In this document: positions 1 to 9,217 of the stretch, piece by piece
Layout: each line of letters begins with the position of its first letter
Numbering within the stretch: position 1 is the stretch's first letter
Assembly (NCBI GenBank): GCA_003427395.1
Contig: BFEA01000013.1
Coordinates: 1,272,857-1,336,856, forward strand
Direction of reading: 5' to 3'
DNA from: Chara braunii
Taxonomy: Eukaryota; Streptophyta; Charophyceae; Charales; Characeae
Length of the DNA stretch: 64,000 nucleotides
Notes under the pieces: generated by a model
What the model saw: the letters and a program-made list of their open reading frames with translations, nothing else
The model's database searches: none
What the model was told of the DNA's origin: nothing
Program-made: the position numbers and the translations under genes

Positions 1-240
1 GGGATTAGGTGGAGGCGGGAAGGATATGGTGGGATTAGGTGGAGGCGGGGAGGATATGGTGGGATTAGACGGAGGTGAGGTGGCAGAGGCAGAGGCGAGG
101 TGGGCGGAGGTGAAGGCAAGGTGGGAGGAGGCGGAGAGGAGATGGCAGGCAGTGGCGGAGGGGAGATGGCTGGAGGAGACGGAAGGGATGTGAGCGGAGG
201 CGGGAGGTGGAAGGCCGCAGCGGAGTCGAGGTGGGCCGGT
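1..240. repeat. G-rich minisatellite, ~30-bp units
   Basis: Two nearly identical 30-base units built on GGATTAGGTGGAGGCGGG lie at 1-30 and 31-60. A third begins at 61, after which the array decays into purine-rich GGAGG/GAGGTGG-type units until about 240. The array probably continues to the left of the window. There is no coding potential. Confidence 0.75.
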
Positions 241-431
241 GTGAGGGCCTTTGAACTCTAGTAAGGTGAGGGCGCCCCCCTGCAACAGGGAAATGCCCAA
301 CAGGTGCCGGGCGTGAGGCCCGGCATTTCTTTCACCACGGGCCCGTACAGGCCCGTACGGGACCTTCCCACCAATGGGGTGACAATCCAGACCGTCCGTG
401 GTCTTAGAGGCCCTACGGTTCAGGTTATCGT

Positions 432-532
432 GTGATCTTAAGACTTTAAGATCACGCGACGATATGAGCCATCGGCCCAGTAGGACCGCGGGCGGCCTGG
501 ATCTTCGCGCGATCTTAAAGTCTTAAGATCGC
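432..532. repeat. Pair of related perfect hairpins
   Basis: Two palindromes with the same core sit 77 bases apart. At 432-455 the arms GTGATCTTAA and TTAAGATCAC enclose a four-base loop, and flanking bases extend the pairing imperfectly. At 509-532 the arms GCGATCTTAA and TTAAGATCGC enclose a four-base loop. The DNA around both (GGCCCGGTAGGACCG-like blocks) is also repeated, so this looks like a duplicated unit containing a hairpin. Function unknown. Confidence 0.7.
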
Positions 533-1022
533 ACCCAAATCCAGTCCGCCGGGCCGGTAGGACCGTGGATGGCCCGGATTGCCCAATTCTGACGTTAGCG
601 ATTTCTATATGTGTAGGGATATGCAAAGAGTCAGTGGGCCTCTTTCCACTACACAGCATACTATATGTATCCAGACCTGTTAGAGATCCGGTGCGCTCAA
701 AATTTTTGATCAGTTGAAATGTATCTGGTCTACTTTGCAGTCCAGTATCAGGGCTTTGCAGCGGTTTTGCCATCGAGGATGAATCGAAGTCCTCATGTTC
801 ACCAGCTGCTTGAAGTTACTTGTGTACGAGATATTCAATTGAAAGTCCTGTTGTTCCGTTGCAGTCTAGAGAATCTTTGAGGTCAGGAGCACAGGTGGTT
901 TTTCACACGAATACAGCAGCGACAGCCTCAGGAGGCCTAGAACGAAAAGGGTGTAGATGATGCCTACTAAATAGAGTTTGAAATTTGAACCGGTGGGTAT
1001 ATACTTGGTGTCTGTGCGCGCG

Positions 1023-1150
1023 TGTAATTCTTTGGAATGACACATTGTGACAGTGAATCACATTGTGCGCACATGTACTTCTTTGGAATGACATATTGTG
1101 ACAGTGAATCACATTCTGCGCACATGTAATTCTTTGGAATGACACATGGT
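1023..1150. repeat. 51-bp tandem repeat, ~2.5 copies
   Basis: Units begin at 1023, 1074 and 1125, each starting TGTAMTTCTTTGGAATGAC, with a period of 51 bases and few mismatches. The third copy is partial. An apparent minus-strand reading frame of 125 codons here is only a product of the repeat. Confidence 0.85.
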
Positions 1151-1322
1151 GATATTGTAATCCAAGTAATGAATGAGTTGATGCAGGGAGGCGAGTTGTG
1201 TTTTGTGAGTGCAGAAGATCAAAAACAGTAATCGACTTAACACAGGTAGTCAAGTTTGCGAGTTTTGTTTTCGCACTCATGCAAAGGGCTCCACTGTTGG
1301 TATGGGCTAATGACTCTTACAG

Positions 1323-1385
1323 GTACTCAGACGCAAAACGGAGGAAATGGCAGCAGCTCACAAGAAGCTGAAGGAGCTGGGCATG
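1323..1385 (+). CDS. Internal exon of a kinesin-4-like (KIF4/FRA1) protein
   Basis: This is the only stretch I read as a host protein gene. It is preceded by an acceptor ending TTACAG and followed by the strong donor GTAAGTG. The 63 bases are open in phase 0 and give 21 residues, beginning VLRRKTEEMAAAHKKLKEL. The motif VLRRKTEE followed by an alanine run and a K-L-K pattern is what I know from the coiled-coil stalk of kinesin-4 motors (KIF4, plant FRA1), plus-end-directed microtubule motors; this comparison is from memory. The peptide is heptad-compatible and charged. I could not find the neighbouring exons nearby, so introns are probably long, consistent with the transposon load. A chance match or an exon fragment carried by a transposon is possible. 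Confidence 0.6.
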
Positions 1386-2999
1386 GTAAGTGTAGGCTGA
1401 GCTTTTAATCTCCACGGATATAAAACTGGCTCCGATTCCTTTTTTGTTATTTTGTTCATGACCTGCGACTATGTAACCTTAGATCAATCTGTGGCATGAT
1501 GGACATGTGAGCTAAGATTTTGGCCTGATGATGTTGAAGAAAGGCCTATATTGGGCATTGCTGGAGTACTGAGCCCAGATGTATGCTGTAATATCTCTCA
1601 GGGATATTCCTGTTGAAACGGTTTTCACCTTTGCAGTAGCAGACGCAGATCCCAGGGCTTGATCCCTAGACCTTGCCCTCACCCGTGTACAGTACCAAGT
1701 CGACCCCTGTGTGTCTGAACCCGTGACCTGTGTTTTGGTAGTCGTCTGTTGTCTGTCGCAGGTCAGTGTGGTCATAGGGTCTTGAACCGTAGGTCTGTCA
1801 AGTAGGGGTCGTAGCTGTGTAGAAGTCGTAGCCGCCACAGTTTTGAAAGGTCAAGGCCGTAGTTGCTACAGTCCTGAAAGGGTAAGTCTACAGACATTTG
1901 AGATGATTTAATTTCTCATTTTTCTTCTACCCGTTCCCAATGAGTGACCTTTGCCCTACTTCATGTATTACCTCCTCTCTGTTAGTTCTGATTCCCACTG
2001 CCTGATTGAAAGTTGCACACCAAGATCCTTGTCTCCAATACCTTTTTTGGAAAATCACTGAACCTTTGGAAAATCACTGCACCTTTGGAAAATCAATGGA
2101 CCTTACACGTTTGTTTACCCAATCTTGGCTCATGTGGATTGTATGACCCAATGAACAATGCTGAGTAGTGGGGATGGAGGGTAATTTATCGGCAGGGTCA
2201 TTGACTATGTTAAACACTTGTAAGATTGTGCTATTGTCAAAAGGTTATGTTTGCAAAGGGTAGTGTCTCAGCAGCCAGGTCATGCTTGTTCTATGTAACA
2301 TTGTAACTGATTGAAGCGAGGTCCACAACCCACACGCTCCCATACACATGCAATTATGAGGTGGACTTGGAGAGAGCAATCCACACCAAACCAGATGATG
2401 AAGAGCACACAGCGCAAGCTCCCAATAAAAAAATAGATTTGAATTAAATTCAATTCTACTGATTACCATCTCTCCCCAACTCAATCAGCAACACAAAACT
2501 CCGAGAATCACAACCGTGTTTGATCAACCTCGAAGAAGTTATAGCAATGTTTCTTCCTCTTACTCCAGCTCAAACCCTGGCTATGGCCGTAATCCAACCC
2601 AGCGCCCATTCACTTGGGCCTGCAGACCTCCAGTGCTATCACCTCCAGCCAAGTGACCACTCTGCAATCACCCAAATCTCATCAACCGAGGCAGTGCCCA
2701 TCAGGGGGAGTAGCACCAGCAACCAAGATGAAGAAGTCCCTCTCTTCAAAGAAGAAGAACCAAGCTGCCATGAAGATGAGAGGGTGGCAGTGCCTAACCC
2801 CAACAGCACAATTATGATGAAACTGCCCAGAGCGTCGGAACCATGTGTTCAGCACTACTCCCACAGAACTCGGTCGGCCCCAACTATGGCCGCCAAGTAG
2901 CAGTGAAGGGGAAGCTGCATCAACACAACCTGCAGCTGCATTTCACCTGGTAGACCGGCAGCATGTCGCCACAAAAATGAAACCGAAAAGAACCCCTGT
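1386..2999. other. Unassigned DNA, possibly intron
   Basis: No gene is recognised. A plus-strand open stretch at 2520-2900 has no recognisable motif, and a second frame across the same bases also stays open in part, so I do not call it. A 19-bp triple repeat lies at 2047-2103. Confidence 0.4.
2047..2103. repeat. 19-bp tandem repeat, three copies
   Basis: Three consecutive copies of a TTTGGAAAATCACTGMACC unit with one or two differences each. Confidence 0.8.
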
Positions 3000-3285
3000 C
3001 ACCTCGACACTAGCCTATTACTAGGCCTGCTCTCTACAGACTGACCTAGGACTCCCCACGCACCATGGGCCTACCCTAGTCGCATTAGTACCAGTCCAGA
3101 CAGTAGGAAAACCGGTAGGGCCTGATATTTTCAGCCGGCAGGGCCTGGTATTTTCAGTATTCACAGAAATGCCCCTGTAGGGAACGAGCCTATGCAGCTT
3201 ACGGGAAAGGGCCGAAAACTAAACAAAATTACAAAAATGGCCCTAATTATGTTACAGCTTGCTGAGGATTTGCAAGGTCATTGCA
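3000..3285 (-). repeat. 3' LTR remnant of element E (family A type)
   Basis: On the minus strand the LTR starts at 3285 with TGCAATGACC directly after a purine tract (GGGAGGGTAGGAA, the polypurine tract). The LTR of element A starts the same way (TGCAATGACT at 6215) after the same kind of tract, and both share an internal GTAATTTTGTTT block. The distal end is not resolved; 3000 is approximate. Confidence 0.6.
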
Positions 3286-3475
3286 TTCCTACCCTCCCGA
3301 GGACCCCGAGCTCGGCATGCCCACGGGTTGAACGTTTGGGTGTCCCTTCTGTGCGACCTCACGGAACAAGACAACTGACTCTGTAGACGTAAGAAGTTCC
3401 TTGTAAACCATTTGTCTTCAAAGTGTGGTTGGAAGCAGAACTTCACAAGATACTCACAGTCAGGGCCTGTAACCC
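3286..3475 (-). pseudogene. Element E pol C-terminal end (integrase tail), cut off by G1
   Basis: The minus strand reads EYLVKFCFQPHFEDKWFTR, the chromodomain-like tail that ends Ty3/Gypsy integrases; equivalents in this window read YRIRFRHHTDPKEHRWFTR (D1) and YLVHFAHCTHKADRWLTR (G1). The upstream part of the same pol lies 14 kb away at 17441-19230, because G1 is inserted at 3475/3476. Reading across the insertion after removing one target copy leaves a one-base frame difference, so the host copy has also decayed. It is followed by a polypurine tract and LTR at 3285. Confidence 0.75.
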
Positions 3476-3504
3476 TGTTACATGCTGCGCCTGCAATAGG
3501 CTGC

Positions 3505-3760
3505 ACGGGCCATTTTCAGGCCCATGTTGTTTTCAGCCTGAAAGCCTGAAAACGAGGGCCTACAGGCGCCGTGTTGTTTTCAGCCTAAAGCCTGAAAACA
3601 AGGGCCTACAGGTCCCGTCTTGTTTTCAGCGTGAAAGCCTGAAAACAAAGGCCTACAGGCCCCGTGTTTTTTTCAGCCTGAAAGCCTGAAAACAAGAGCC
3701 TACAGGTCCTGTGTCGTTTCAGCCTAAAACAGGGCCCTCCAGGCCCTGAGTCTTTTCAGC
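3505..3760 (+). repeat. ~45-50 bp subrepeats in the G1 LTR
   Basis: At least five imperfect units of the form GTTTTCAGCCTGAAAGCCTG followed by AAAACAAGGGCCTACAGG. Each unit contains inverted elements (CAGCCTGAAAG, CCTACAGG), so the array could fold. Subrepeats in the U3 part of an LTR are common and often carry enhancer sites, but no specific factor can be named. Confidence 0.75.
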
Positions 3761-3944
3761 CGGAAACGGAGGGCCATTTTCAGGCCCTCATAAGATCGAC
3801 CTGCCCTGAAACGTAGGCACCAGACCAGGGTTTTAGCTCAGGCCATTTTTGGCCTATTTTCAAGACAACCTTTGTTTGAGCTTCAACCCCAGGGTCTGGC
3901 ACGTTTTGGCATTGGCAAGAGCAGCCTCCTGGACGGGCCAGCAC

Positions 3945-3952
3945 TATATAAG
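3945..3952 (+). promoter_or_regulatory. TATA box of the G1 LTR
   Basis: TATATAAG occurs here and in the matching place of the right LTR (16040-16047). It lies in the middle of the LTR, where the U3/R border is expected, and is probably the retroelement's core promoter. Confidence 0.6.
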
Positions 3953-4135
3953 ACTGGCCCGCCCTGCAGGCTGCAGGTAGTTCATAGTGACTTCCCAGGC
4001 ACTTCACGTGCAGTTCAGGAGGCAGGAGGTAGTCTTCAGGATTCGGCCGCAGCACTCTGGAGGAGCGCTGCAGTTGTAGTAGTAGCGTTAGCAGTAGTCT
4101 TCAGCATTTGGCGCTAGTAGGAGCTAGAGTAGTAC

Positions 4136-4140
<5 letters not shown>

Positions 4141-4179
<39 letters not shown>
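4141..4179. repeat. (GA)n microsatellite in the G1 5' LTR
   Basis: An uninterrupted GA tract of about 39 bases. The corresponding tract of the right LTR near 16233-16245 is much shorter, a length change since the two LTRs were copied from one template. Confidence 0.85.
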
Positions 4180-4182
<3 letters not shown>

Positions 4183-4850
4183 GGTGGAGGCCAGGGAGAC
4201 TTACCTGCAGCGCCATAGCTCCAGCTTCATCTTTGAGGTTAGTACCTGGCACATGGGAGAGAGAGAGAGATCTTCTTCTTCCTCTTCTCAGTCCACCATC
4301 TCCCTCTCACCCTCTCGCTACCTGACTTCACTGCATCAGCAGACTATGAGAGAGCAGGATTGGTGACATTTGGACCCAGGCTCGACATCGGGCTTCAGAC
4401 ATTTTGACGAAGGATTATTTGGGACTTGTAACGAAGACTTGGTGTTGACGACATTCCCATCTCCCCACCCCTCTTCTTCGTCTGATTCCCTCCTCTTCGT
4501 CTGTGCATGATCTGGACCTGGCGCATTCTTCCTGTGTGTAGCGCCATGCCCCTTCACACCTTGTGATGAGGATGATGTATGGTTGGTCTGTATTGCGACA
4601 TTGATTGGGCTAGTCGTTGGTATTCTAGCATTCCGCTACGCTGTCTTGTACTACGTGAGGGAGGTCAGTCCCGGTCAGGTCAGGACTTATATCTAAGTCT
4701 TCCACTGCGCTACAAAGCACCATTTTTGTATGTATCAGGATGTACACTGCTTGTTGAGATTCCACTAGCACTGCATTGTCCATTCAGTCCTTTTCATCAC
4801 AATGCGGATCCTTGGTTATATATGTACATCGCCCAACTGGGCATGTAACA

Positions 4851-4867
4851 GTTGGTATCGGAACACC
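4851..4867 (+). other. G1 primer-binding site
   Basis: One base after the LTR end comes TTGGTATCGGAACACC. The TTGGTATCGG core resembles the initiator-methionine tRNA site used by plant LTR elements (TGGTATCAGAGC-like). D1 (TTTGGTATCGGAGC) and I (TTTGGTATTGGAGC) have variants at the same place, which supports the assignment. Confidence 0.75.
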
Positions 4868-5387
4868 ACACGTGAATAAGGACAACCTGATCTGACATGT
4901 GTGCGGGGACTAATTAGTTGATTAGTCTTGATTGATTGATTGGTTAGACCACACTAATTAGCCTACAATCAGACTCGTGTTATGGTTCTGGTCGTTCGTT
5001 GCCTGTAGGCCAACACTCACTCACATAGACTTCCAGGTATGCCCATACATACATAGAAGGAAGGGGAGAGGATAAGAGTATCACACCGCACAAGGAGAGA
5101 TAAACACAGTGGAAGACTTGACCATGCGATATGACAGGGTACACTGAAAGTGCAATTCACTCCACTCAATCCTCACAACCAGTCATAGAGAAAAGTCGAG
5201 CAGATCACATCCAGGAAACAATGAAACGATGATAGTCCAAACAGAGTATCACACTGTTTATTAAACTCAAAGTCTCGAATTGTCAGGATAACTTCAGTAC
5301 TAGAGTGCGCTGCTCAGAGATGAGCAGCGCTTCATTCTCCAACCCTGATAGACACCCGTAACACCCGCAGAGTCCCTGAAACATCGA

Positions 5388-5555
5388 GCGCCACCCAAGT
5401 ACAGCCTCTTGAGGGAAGCGCCACCCTGAAACAGGCCTTTGAGGCCAAGCGCCACTCAGAGGATGAAGAAGAAGACCAGCGCCACAGTATCTGATGATGA
5501 CGAAATGTCGAAAGACTTCCCGGGTGGAAGTCTGCAGCAGCGCCACCAAACCCTG
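5388..5555. repeat. Recurrent AGCGCCAC motif
   Basis: AGCGCCAC occurs five times at irregular spacing of roughly 35-60 bases (minus strand GTGGCGCT), in leader-like DNA beyond the A primer site. The same motif reappears near 10346, in the leader on the other side of A. It may be a packaging or regulatory repeat of the family; this is inference. Confidence 0.5.
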
Positions 5556-5810
5556 ACAAGATGACCTTTGAGATGAAGAGGCTGCAGCGCAAACCCCCTG
5601 GGACCCCACTCCGGAGGAGGGTCCAGCAAGGCACCAATCTCTCTCGCCTCCAGCAGACCTCAATAACCCAGACCTCTGTCAGCCCCTGTGTGTTGGTAGA
5701 GTACAGCGCAGGTCCCAGCTATGGCCTGCACTCTGAAGGTCTGGCTATGCCCGTCTCCTTCCACGCTGAGTCGTCACCACTTCCGGTTCACGCGTAGCGC
5801 AATAGCGATA

Positions 5811-5824
5811 TACTCGGTACCAAC
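5811..5824 (-). other. Primer-binding-site-like sequence after the A LTR
   Basis: On the minus strand the LTR ends ...CTTTTGGCA, then one G, then TTGGTACCGAG. The arrangement (CA end, one base, TTGGTA) matches G1 exactly and differs from its site by a few bases. Confidence 0.55.
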
Positions 5825-6215
5825 TGCCAAAAGCCCTGAACCGATGTGCCCATCCTATCTATACACTACCACTAGCCCAGACTCGACCTAGACCGGGCTG
5901 ACTGATCGACCGGTACCGTATTTGTTTCGGCCTCTCGGCCTCTCGGCCTCTACCGGACCCGGCTATAGGCTATAGGACCGTCTATCAGATTAGGCCCTTA
6001 GGGCCTGTCTGTCCTAGGGGTAGCCCGGGCCTGCTATCCGGGTTAGTACCGGGCCTGTATTTTCCCGGATTTGTAGATATGTCCCTCACGAATTACCCTC
6101 ACAGGTAGGTCTCTCGGTTAGCCCTCAACCAAACAAAATTACGAATCTGTCCTACCTATAGTATAGCCTCGACAAAGAGAGGCTACAGGCGACCAGAAAA
6201 CAACAAGTCATTGCA
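5825..6215 (-). repeat. Element A LTR (391 bp)
   Basis: Minus strand from TGCAATGACTTG (6215) to GGCTTTTGGCA (5825). A purine tract GGGGGAGGGTAGGTC precedes it directly, as expected of a polypurine tract, and pol ends just upstream. The LTR of element E is related. It contains short inverted GGCC-rich blocks. Confidence 0.7.
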
Positions 6216-6248
6216 GACCTACCCTCCCCCGGAGCGAGGACCTCCGAG

Positions 6249-7649
6249 CTAGGGGCGCAGGCGTGCAGAGCGCCGAAGGGATACTCCCTTCTGTGCTGCC
6301 TCATATTTGAGGATGACAGACTTGGCTGTCCTCAGAAGTTCCTTGCGAGTAAACCAGCGGTCCTCTGTGTGTGGCTGGTACAAAAACTTGTCTAGGTAAG
6401 GCCTCAGTATGCGATGCATCTCTGTTTGGAAGGTGTCTGGCGCATTGCAAAGACCGAATGGCATAACCAGGTATTCATAAGTGCCATACCTGGTTTTGAA
6501 GGCTATCTTGTGGACATCGCCTTCAGCCATCTCAATCTGGTGATAGCCAGATTTGAGATCGATCTTGCTGAAAATGGTACAGCCCTGCACCATGTCCAAC
6601 AGGTCATCAATGCGAGGAAGAGGCTCTGTAGACTTCCTCGTGATTTTGTTGAGACCACGATAGTCCACGCACATCCTGAACTCACCATTCCCCTTTGGAA
6701 CAAAGAGGACTGGTGCCCCAAACTCAGATGTGTTGGGCCTGATCCAGCCCTTGCTGGTCAGGGTCTCTTACTGTTTCCTGAGCTCTTCAAGTTCAGCAGG
6801 AGACATCCTATAGACTCGGCCTTTGGGAAGGACCGAACCATGCAGGATCTCAATCTTATGTTTGGTCTGCCTATGGACAAGTCCAGTAGGCTCCTCCATA
6901 AGATCTGAGAAGCTGTCCACAACCTGCTGAATCTGAGAGGGACAGGGAGCAGTCTCCACGTCAGTTTGTTTGACAAAATCCACGAACAGACGGGCGTGGT
7001 CAGTCTGGCGTGAGAATCGCAGAAATCTGCAAACACTCATACAATAACAGCTGCTGGCCGGATGGTACTCGTCAGCGAGCATGCAAGGGCGATATACCCC
7101 ATGCCGGTCAAGTAGCTCAACCCAAGGAATCCGCCAGTCGATCCTAGGATTGGTGGCACCAAGCCACTGCATAGAGAAGACAAGGTCAAAGGGAACGTTA
7201 GGAAACACATCTCCCTGCTTGTCAAAGGACACAGGGAGGCCCTTGACAGCAGTAGTAATCCTGACTGTGGAGGAGTCTCCAATGCGAACCTCCAAAGGCT
7301 GGCGCAATTTCACCAATCTCTGATCCAAGTGCAGCTTGCTGACTGCCTTGGGAGAGTTGAAGTTGCGAGTCGCCCCACAGTCTAAGAGTCCTTTGAGCTT
7401 GGCTCCCAGGAATAAGGGTCGAAGCAGGATGAGTTCAGACTTTTGCTTTTTCTTCTCCTGCAAGGACAGGAAAAGATCAGCGATAGTCTGAGCATCATCA
7501 TCCTCCCACGTCTCATCCAACTCAGAGTCTTCAAAAGTGAAAGACCCTGAGGATGCAACTCCTGAAATAGAGGAACCAGCGAAAGAATGTGAAGATTCAC
7601 TTTCATCAGAAAGTGAATCAGCACTGGTGGAAGGAGTTGCTGCTTCCAC
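6249..7649 (-). pseudogene. pol: Element A pol: protease-RT with deletion into the integrase tail
   Basis: One minus-strand frame of 467 codons, open except for a TAA at 6766-6768 (probably CAA to TAA). In order: linker; aspartic protease with LLDCGATRNF (catalytic D, DCGA variant); RT N-terminus (GRVYRMSPAELEELR); RT fingers and palm ([29 protein letters not shown]). After the residues RPYLDKF the frame runs straight into [15 protein letters not shown], the integrase C-terminal tail. The YxDD loop, thumb, RNase H and the integrase core are therefore missing, yet the frame is kept to a natural end (SARLRP). Pol lies in the -1 frame relative to gag (see 7661-7667). Confidence 0.8.
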
Positions 7650-7660
7650 CTTTCTCTGCT

Positions 7661-7667
7661 CTAGTTT
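7661..7667 (-). promoter_or_regulatory. -1 ribosomal frameshift signal at the A gag-pol junction
   Basis: On the minus strand the end of gag reads TCA AAA AAC TAG: the canonical slippery heptamer A AAA AAC in the gag frame, with the gag stop as the very next codon. Slipping one base back continues as AAA AAA CTA GAG CAG, which is the open frame of protease-RT. The heptamer sits inside a perfect hairpin (GCTCTAGTT / AACTAGAGC, five-base loop, 7658-7680). The related copy K has five As instead of six. Confidence 0.65.
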
Positions 7668-9217
7668 TTTGAACTAGAGCTGCCTGTAGACCTGCGAGGC
7701 ATGCCGGGATAGTCCTTTAAGAAGTGGTCCCCCTCGCATCTCAGGCAGACACCCTTGTCCTTTCGCTTCCTCCAGACCCCCTCATGGATCCTGAGTGCAT
7801 GCCAGGGGAAGGTGGAAGGGTCAAGGGGGTCAGCTGGCCAACGGACGTCTCGTGGTAGTGGTACTCTCTGGGCACCAGGGGAAGAGGCACGTCCCTTTCC
7901 TTTCCCCTGTCTGCTGGTTGGTGCTTTTTGGGTTGGGGCCTTGCCCTTTGTTAAGCCCATCAAAGCATCAGCCAAGGCAAGAGCAGCAGAATCTGCAGTA
8001 GATGATGATGCAGTCGCAGGTGGAGGGCTCCCACCCTGAGATGCTGCATCACTATCTGAACCAGAAGCTGCAACAGCAAACACGGCACCCTTCCTCCTTC
8101 TTCGCCCTTTGGAGGAGGGTCCCTTCCTTCAGAAGGTGCTTCCTGGACATGGAGTTTTGACTCCAAGTCCAGGGCTGCTCTGCCAAAGGACCGCCAGTCC
8201 TTGTGCCCTTAGGAAATGAATGAGCAGATCCTGCTCACTCATCTCCAACCCAGGAGTCGATGTCAGACTCTCAAAGGTGGAGTACAGTTTGGAAAAGGAG
8301 CCATCAAATTTCTTCTGGCCGAGGCGCAAAATTTTGTCTGCTGCCTTCCTGGCCTGCTCCTTGTCTGCAAACCGGTCCTGCAGGGCCTGCAGAAATCCAG
8401 CCACCCCCAACCTCTGCGCCCAATCAGCCATCTCCATACCTTGCTTGCTGGAGGTGGAGGTGCACCATTTCAGTGTTGATCGCTCCAAGCGAGCAAGGAT
8501 GGCTGACACCTTCACGTCCTCATCACATTTGAACCCACTCAGGTAGGTTCTCTGTGCAACAACCCAGTTTGCCACATCCACCTTTGGGTCCTCACCTGAG
8601 AACATGTGTGCTGGCCGCCGAAACTCAAATGGTGATGAGGGCTGTGAAGCTGCTGTTGATGTGGGTGTAGGGGGTGGAGATGTATGTCTGGAGTGTGGGG
8701 GTGATGCAGGTTTGCCTTGAGAAGGCCCAAGAGAAGGAGGAACAAGGGGAGTGGAAGGAATCTTCAGATGTGTGAAGATCAGATCCAGCTTGGTAGAAAT
8801 GTCATCCAACTTTTTTGAAAAAGTTGAGTGGCTGTTCTCCAAACTGGTAATCCGGTCATTCCAGTTAGTAAAATAGGAACGGTTGATATCATCCTGCAGG
8901 AGGATGAACTCAGCCATATCCTTATTGTACGGACTGGAACTTCCACTGGTTCTGACCTTTTCCACAACTGCAACCAGGAGCTTTCTCCTGACTTCCTTCT
9001 GAGTTGCTTCCTCTTTGTTCTTCAGCTCAGCCTTTTTTAGAGTCTCAACTGCTTTGGCCTGTTGGCGGGGTTTCTCCTCCTGGGCCCGCAGTTCAGCCTA
9101 TAAAGGGTCGAGCAGGACAGATGTCTCAGGCTGTACTGTAATCTTCAATTGCACTTGAGGCTTCTCTTCAGAAGTCTCAGCCTTCTGAGACACTTCGGCC
9201 TTCCCAGCATCAGCCAT
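7661..9217 (-). pseudogene. gag: Element A gag (capsid and nucleocapsid)
   Basis: A single minus-strand frame from ATG at 9217 (MADAGKAEVSQKAE) to TAG at 7661, broken by TAG near 9098 and TGA at 8129-8131. The N-terminal third is Lys/Glu-rich and coiled-coil-like. The middle has the retrotransposon gag signature (FSGEDPKVDVANWV ... LQALQDRFADKEQARKAADK). A basic Ser/Pro-rich region follows, and near the end a zinc-knuckle-like CLRCEGDHFLKDY lacks the last Cys and has one residue fewer between C and H than the usual CX2CX4HX4C. Gag would coat the RNA in cytoplasmic particles. Two stops in one otherwise open frame of about 519 codons imply fairly recent decay. Confidence 0.75.

Larger units (their letters stand above)
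3476..4850 (+). repeat. G1 5' LTR (1375 bp)
   Basis: Bounded by TGTTACATGC and GCATGTAACA and followed at once by a primer-binding site. From about 3847 it matches 15944-17440 base for base with scattered substitutions, including the TATA box, the (GA)n tract and the terminal TTGGTTATATATG block. The first 280 bases are composed of subrepeats, found again in reverse orientation at 13120-13296. The (GA)n tract is about 39 bases here but only about 13 in the right LTR. Confidence 0.85.

Noticed and set aside
903-1280. 125-codon minus-strand frame
   Set aside because: Created by the 51-bp tandem repeat; no family match and no codon structure.
2520-2900. 126-codon plus-strand frame rich in Ser, Glu and Pro
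   Set aside because: No motif, competing open frame on the same strand, no clear splice or promoter context; kept only as unassigned.
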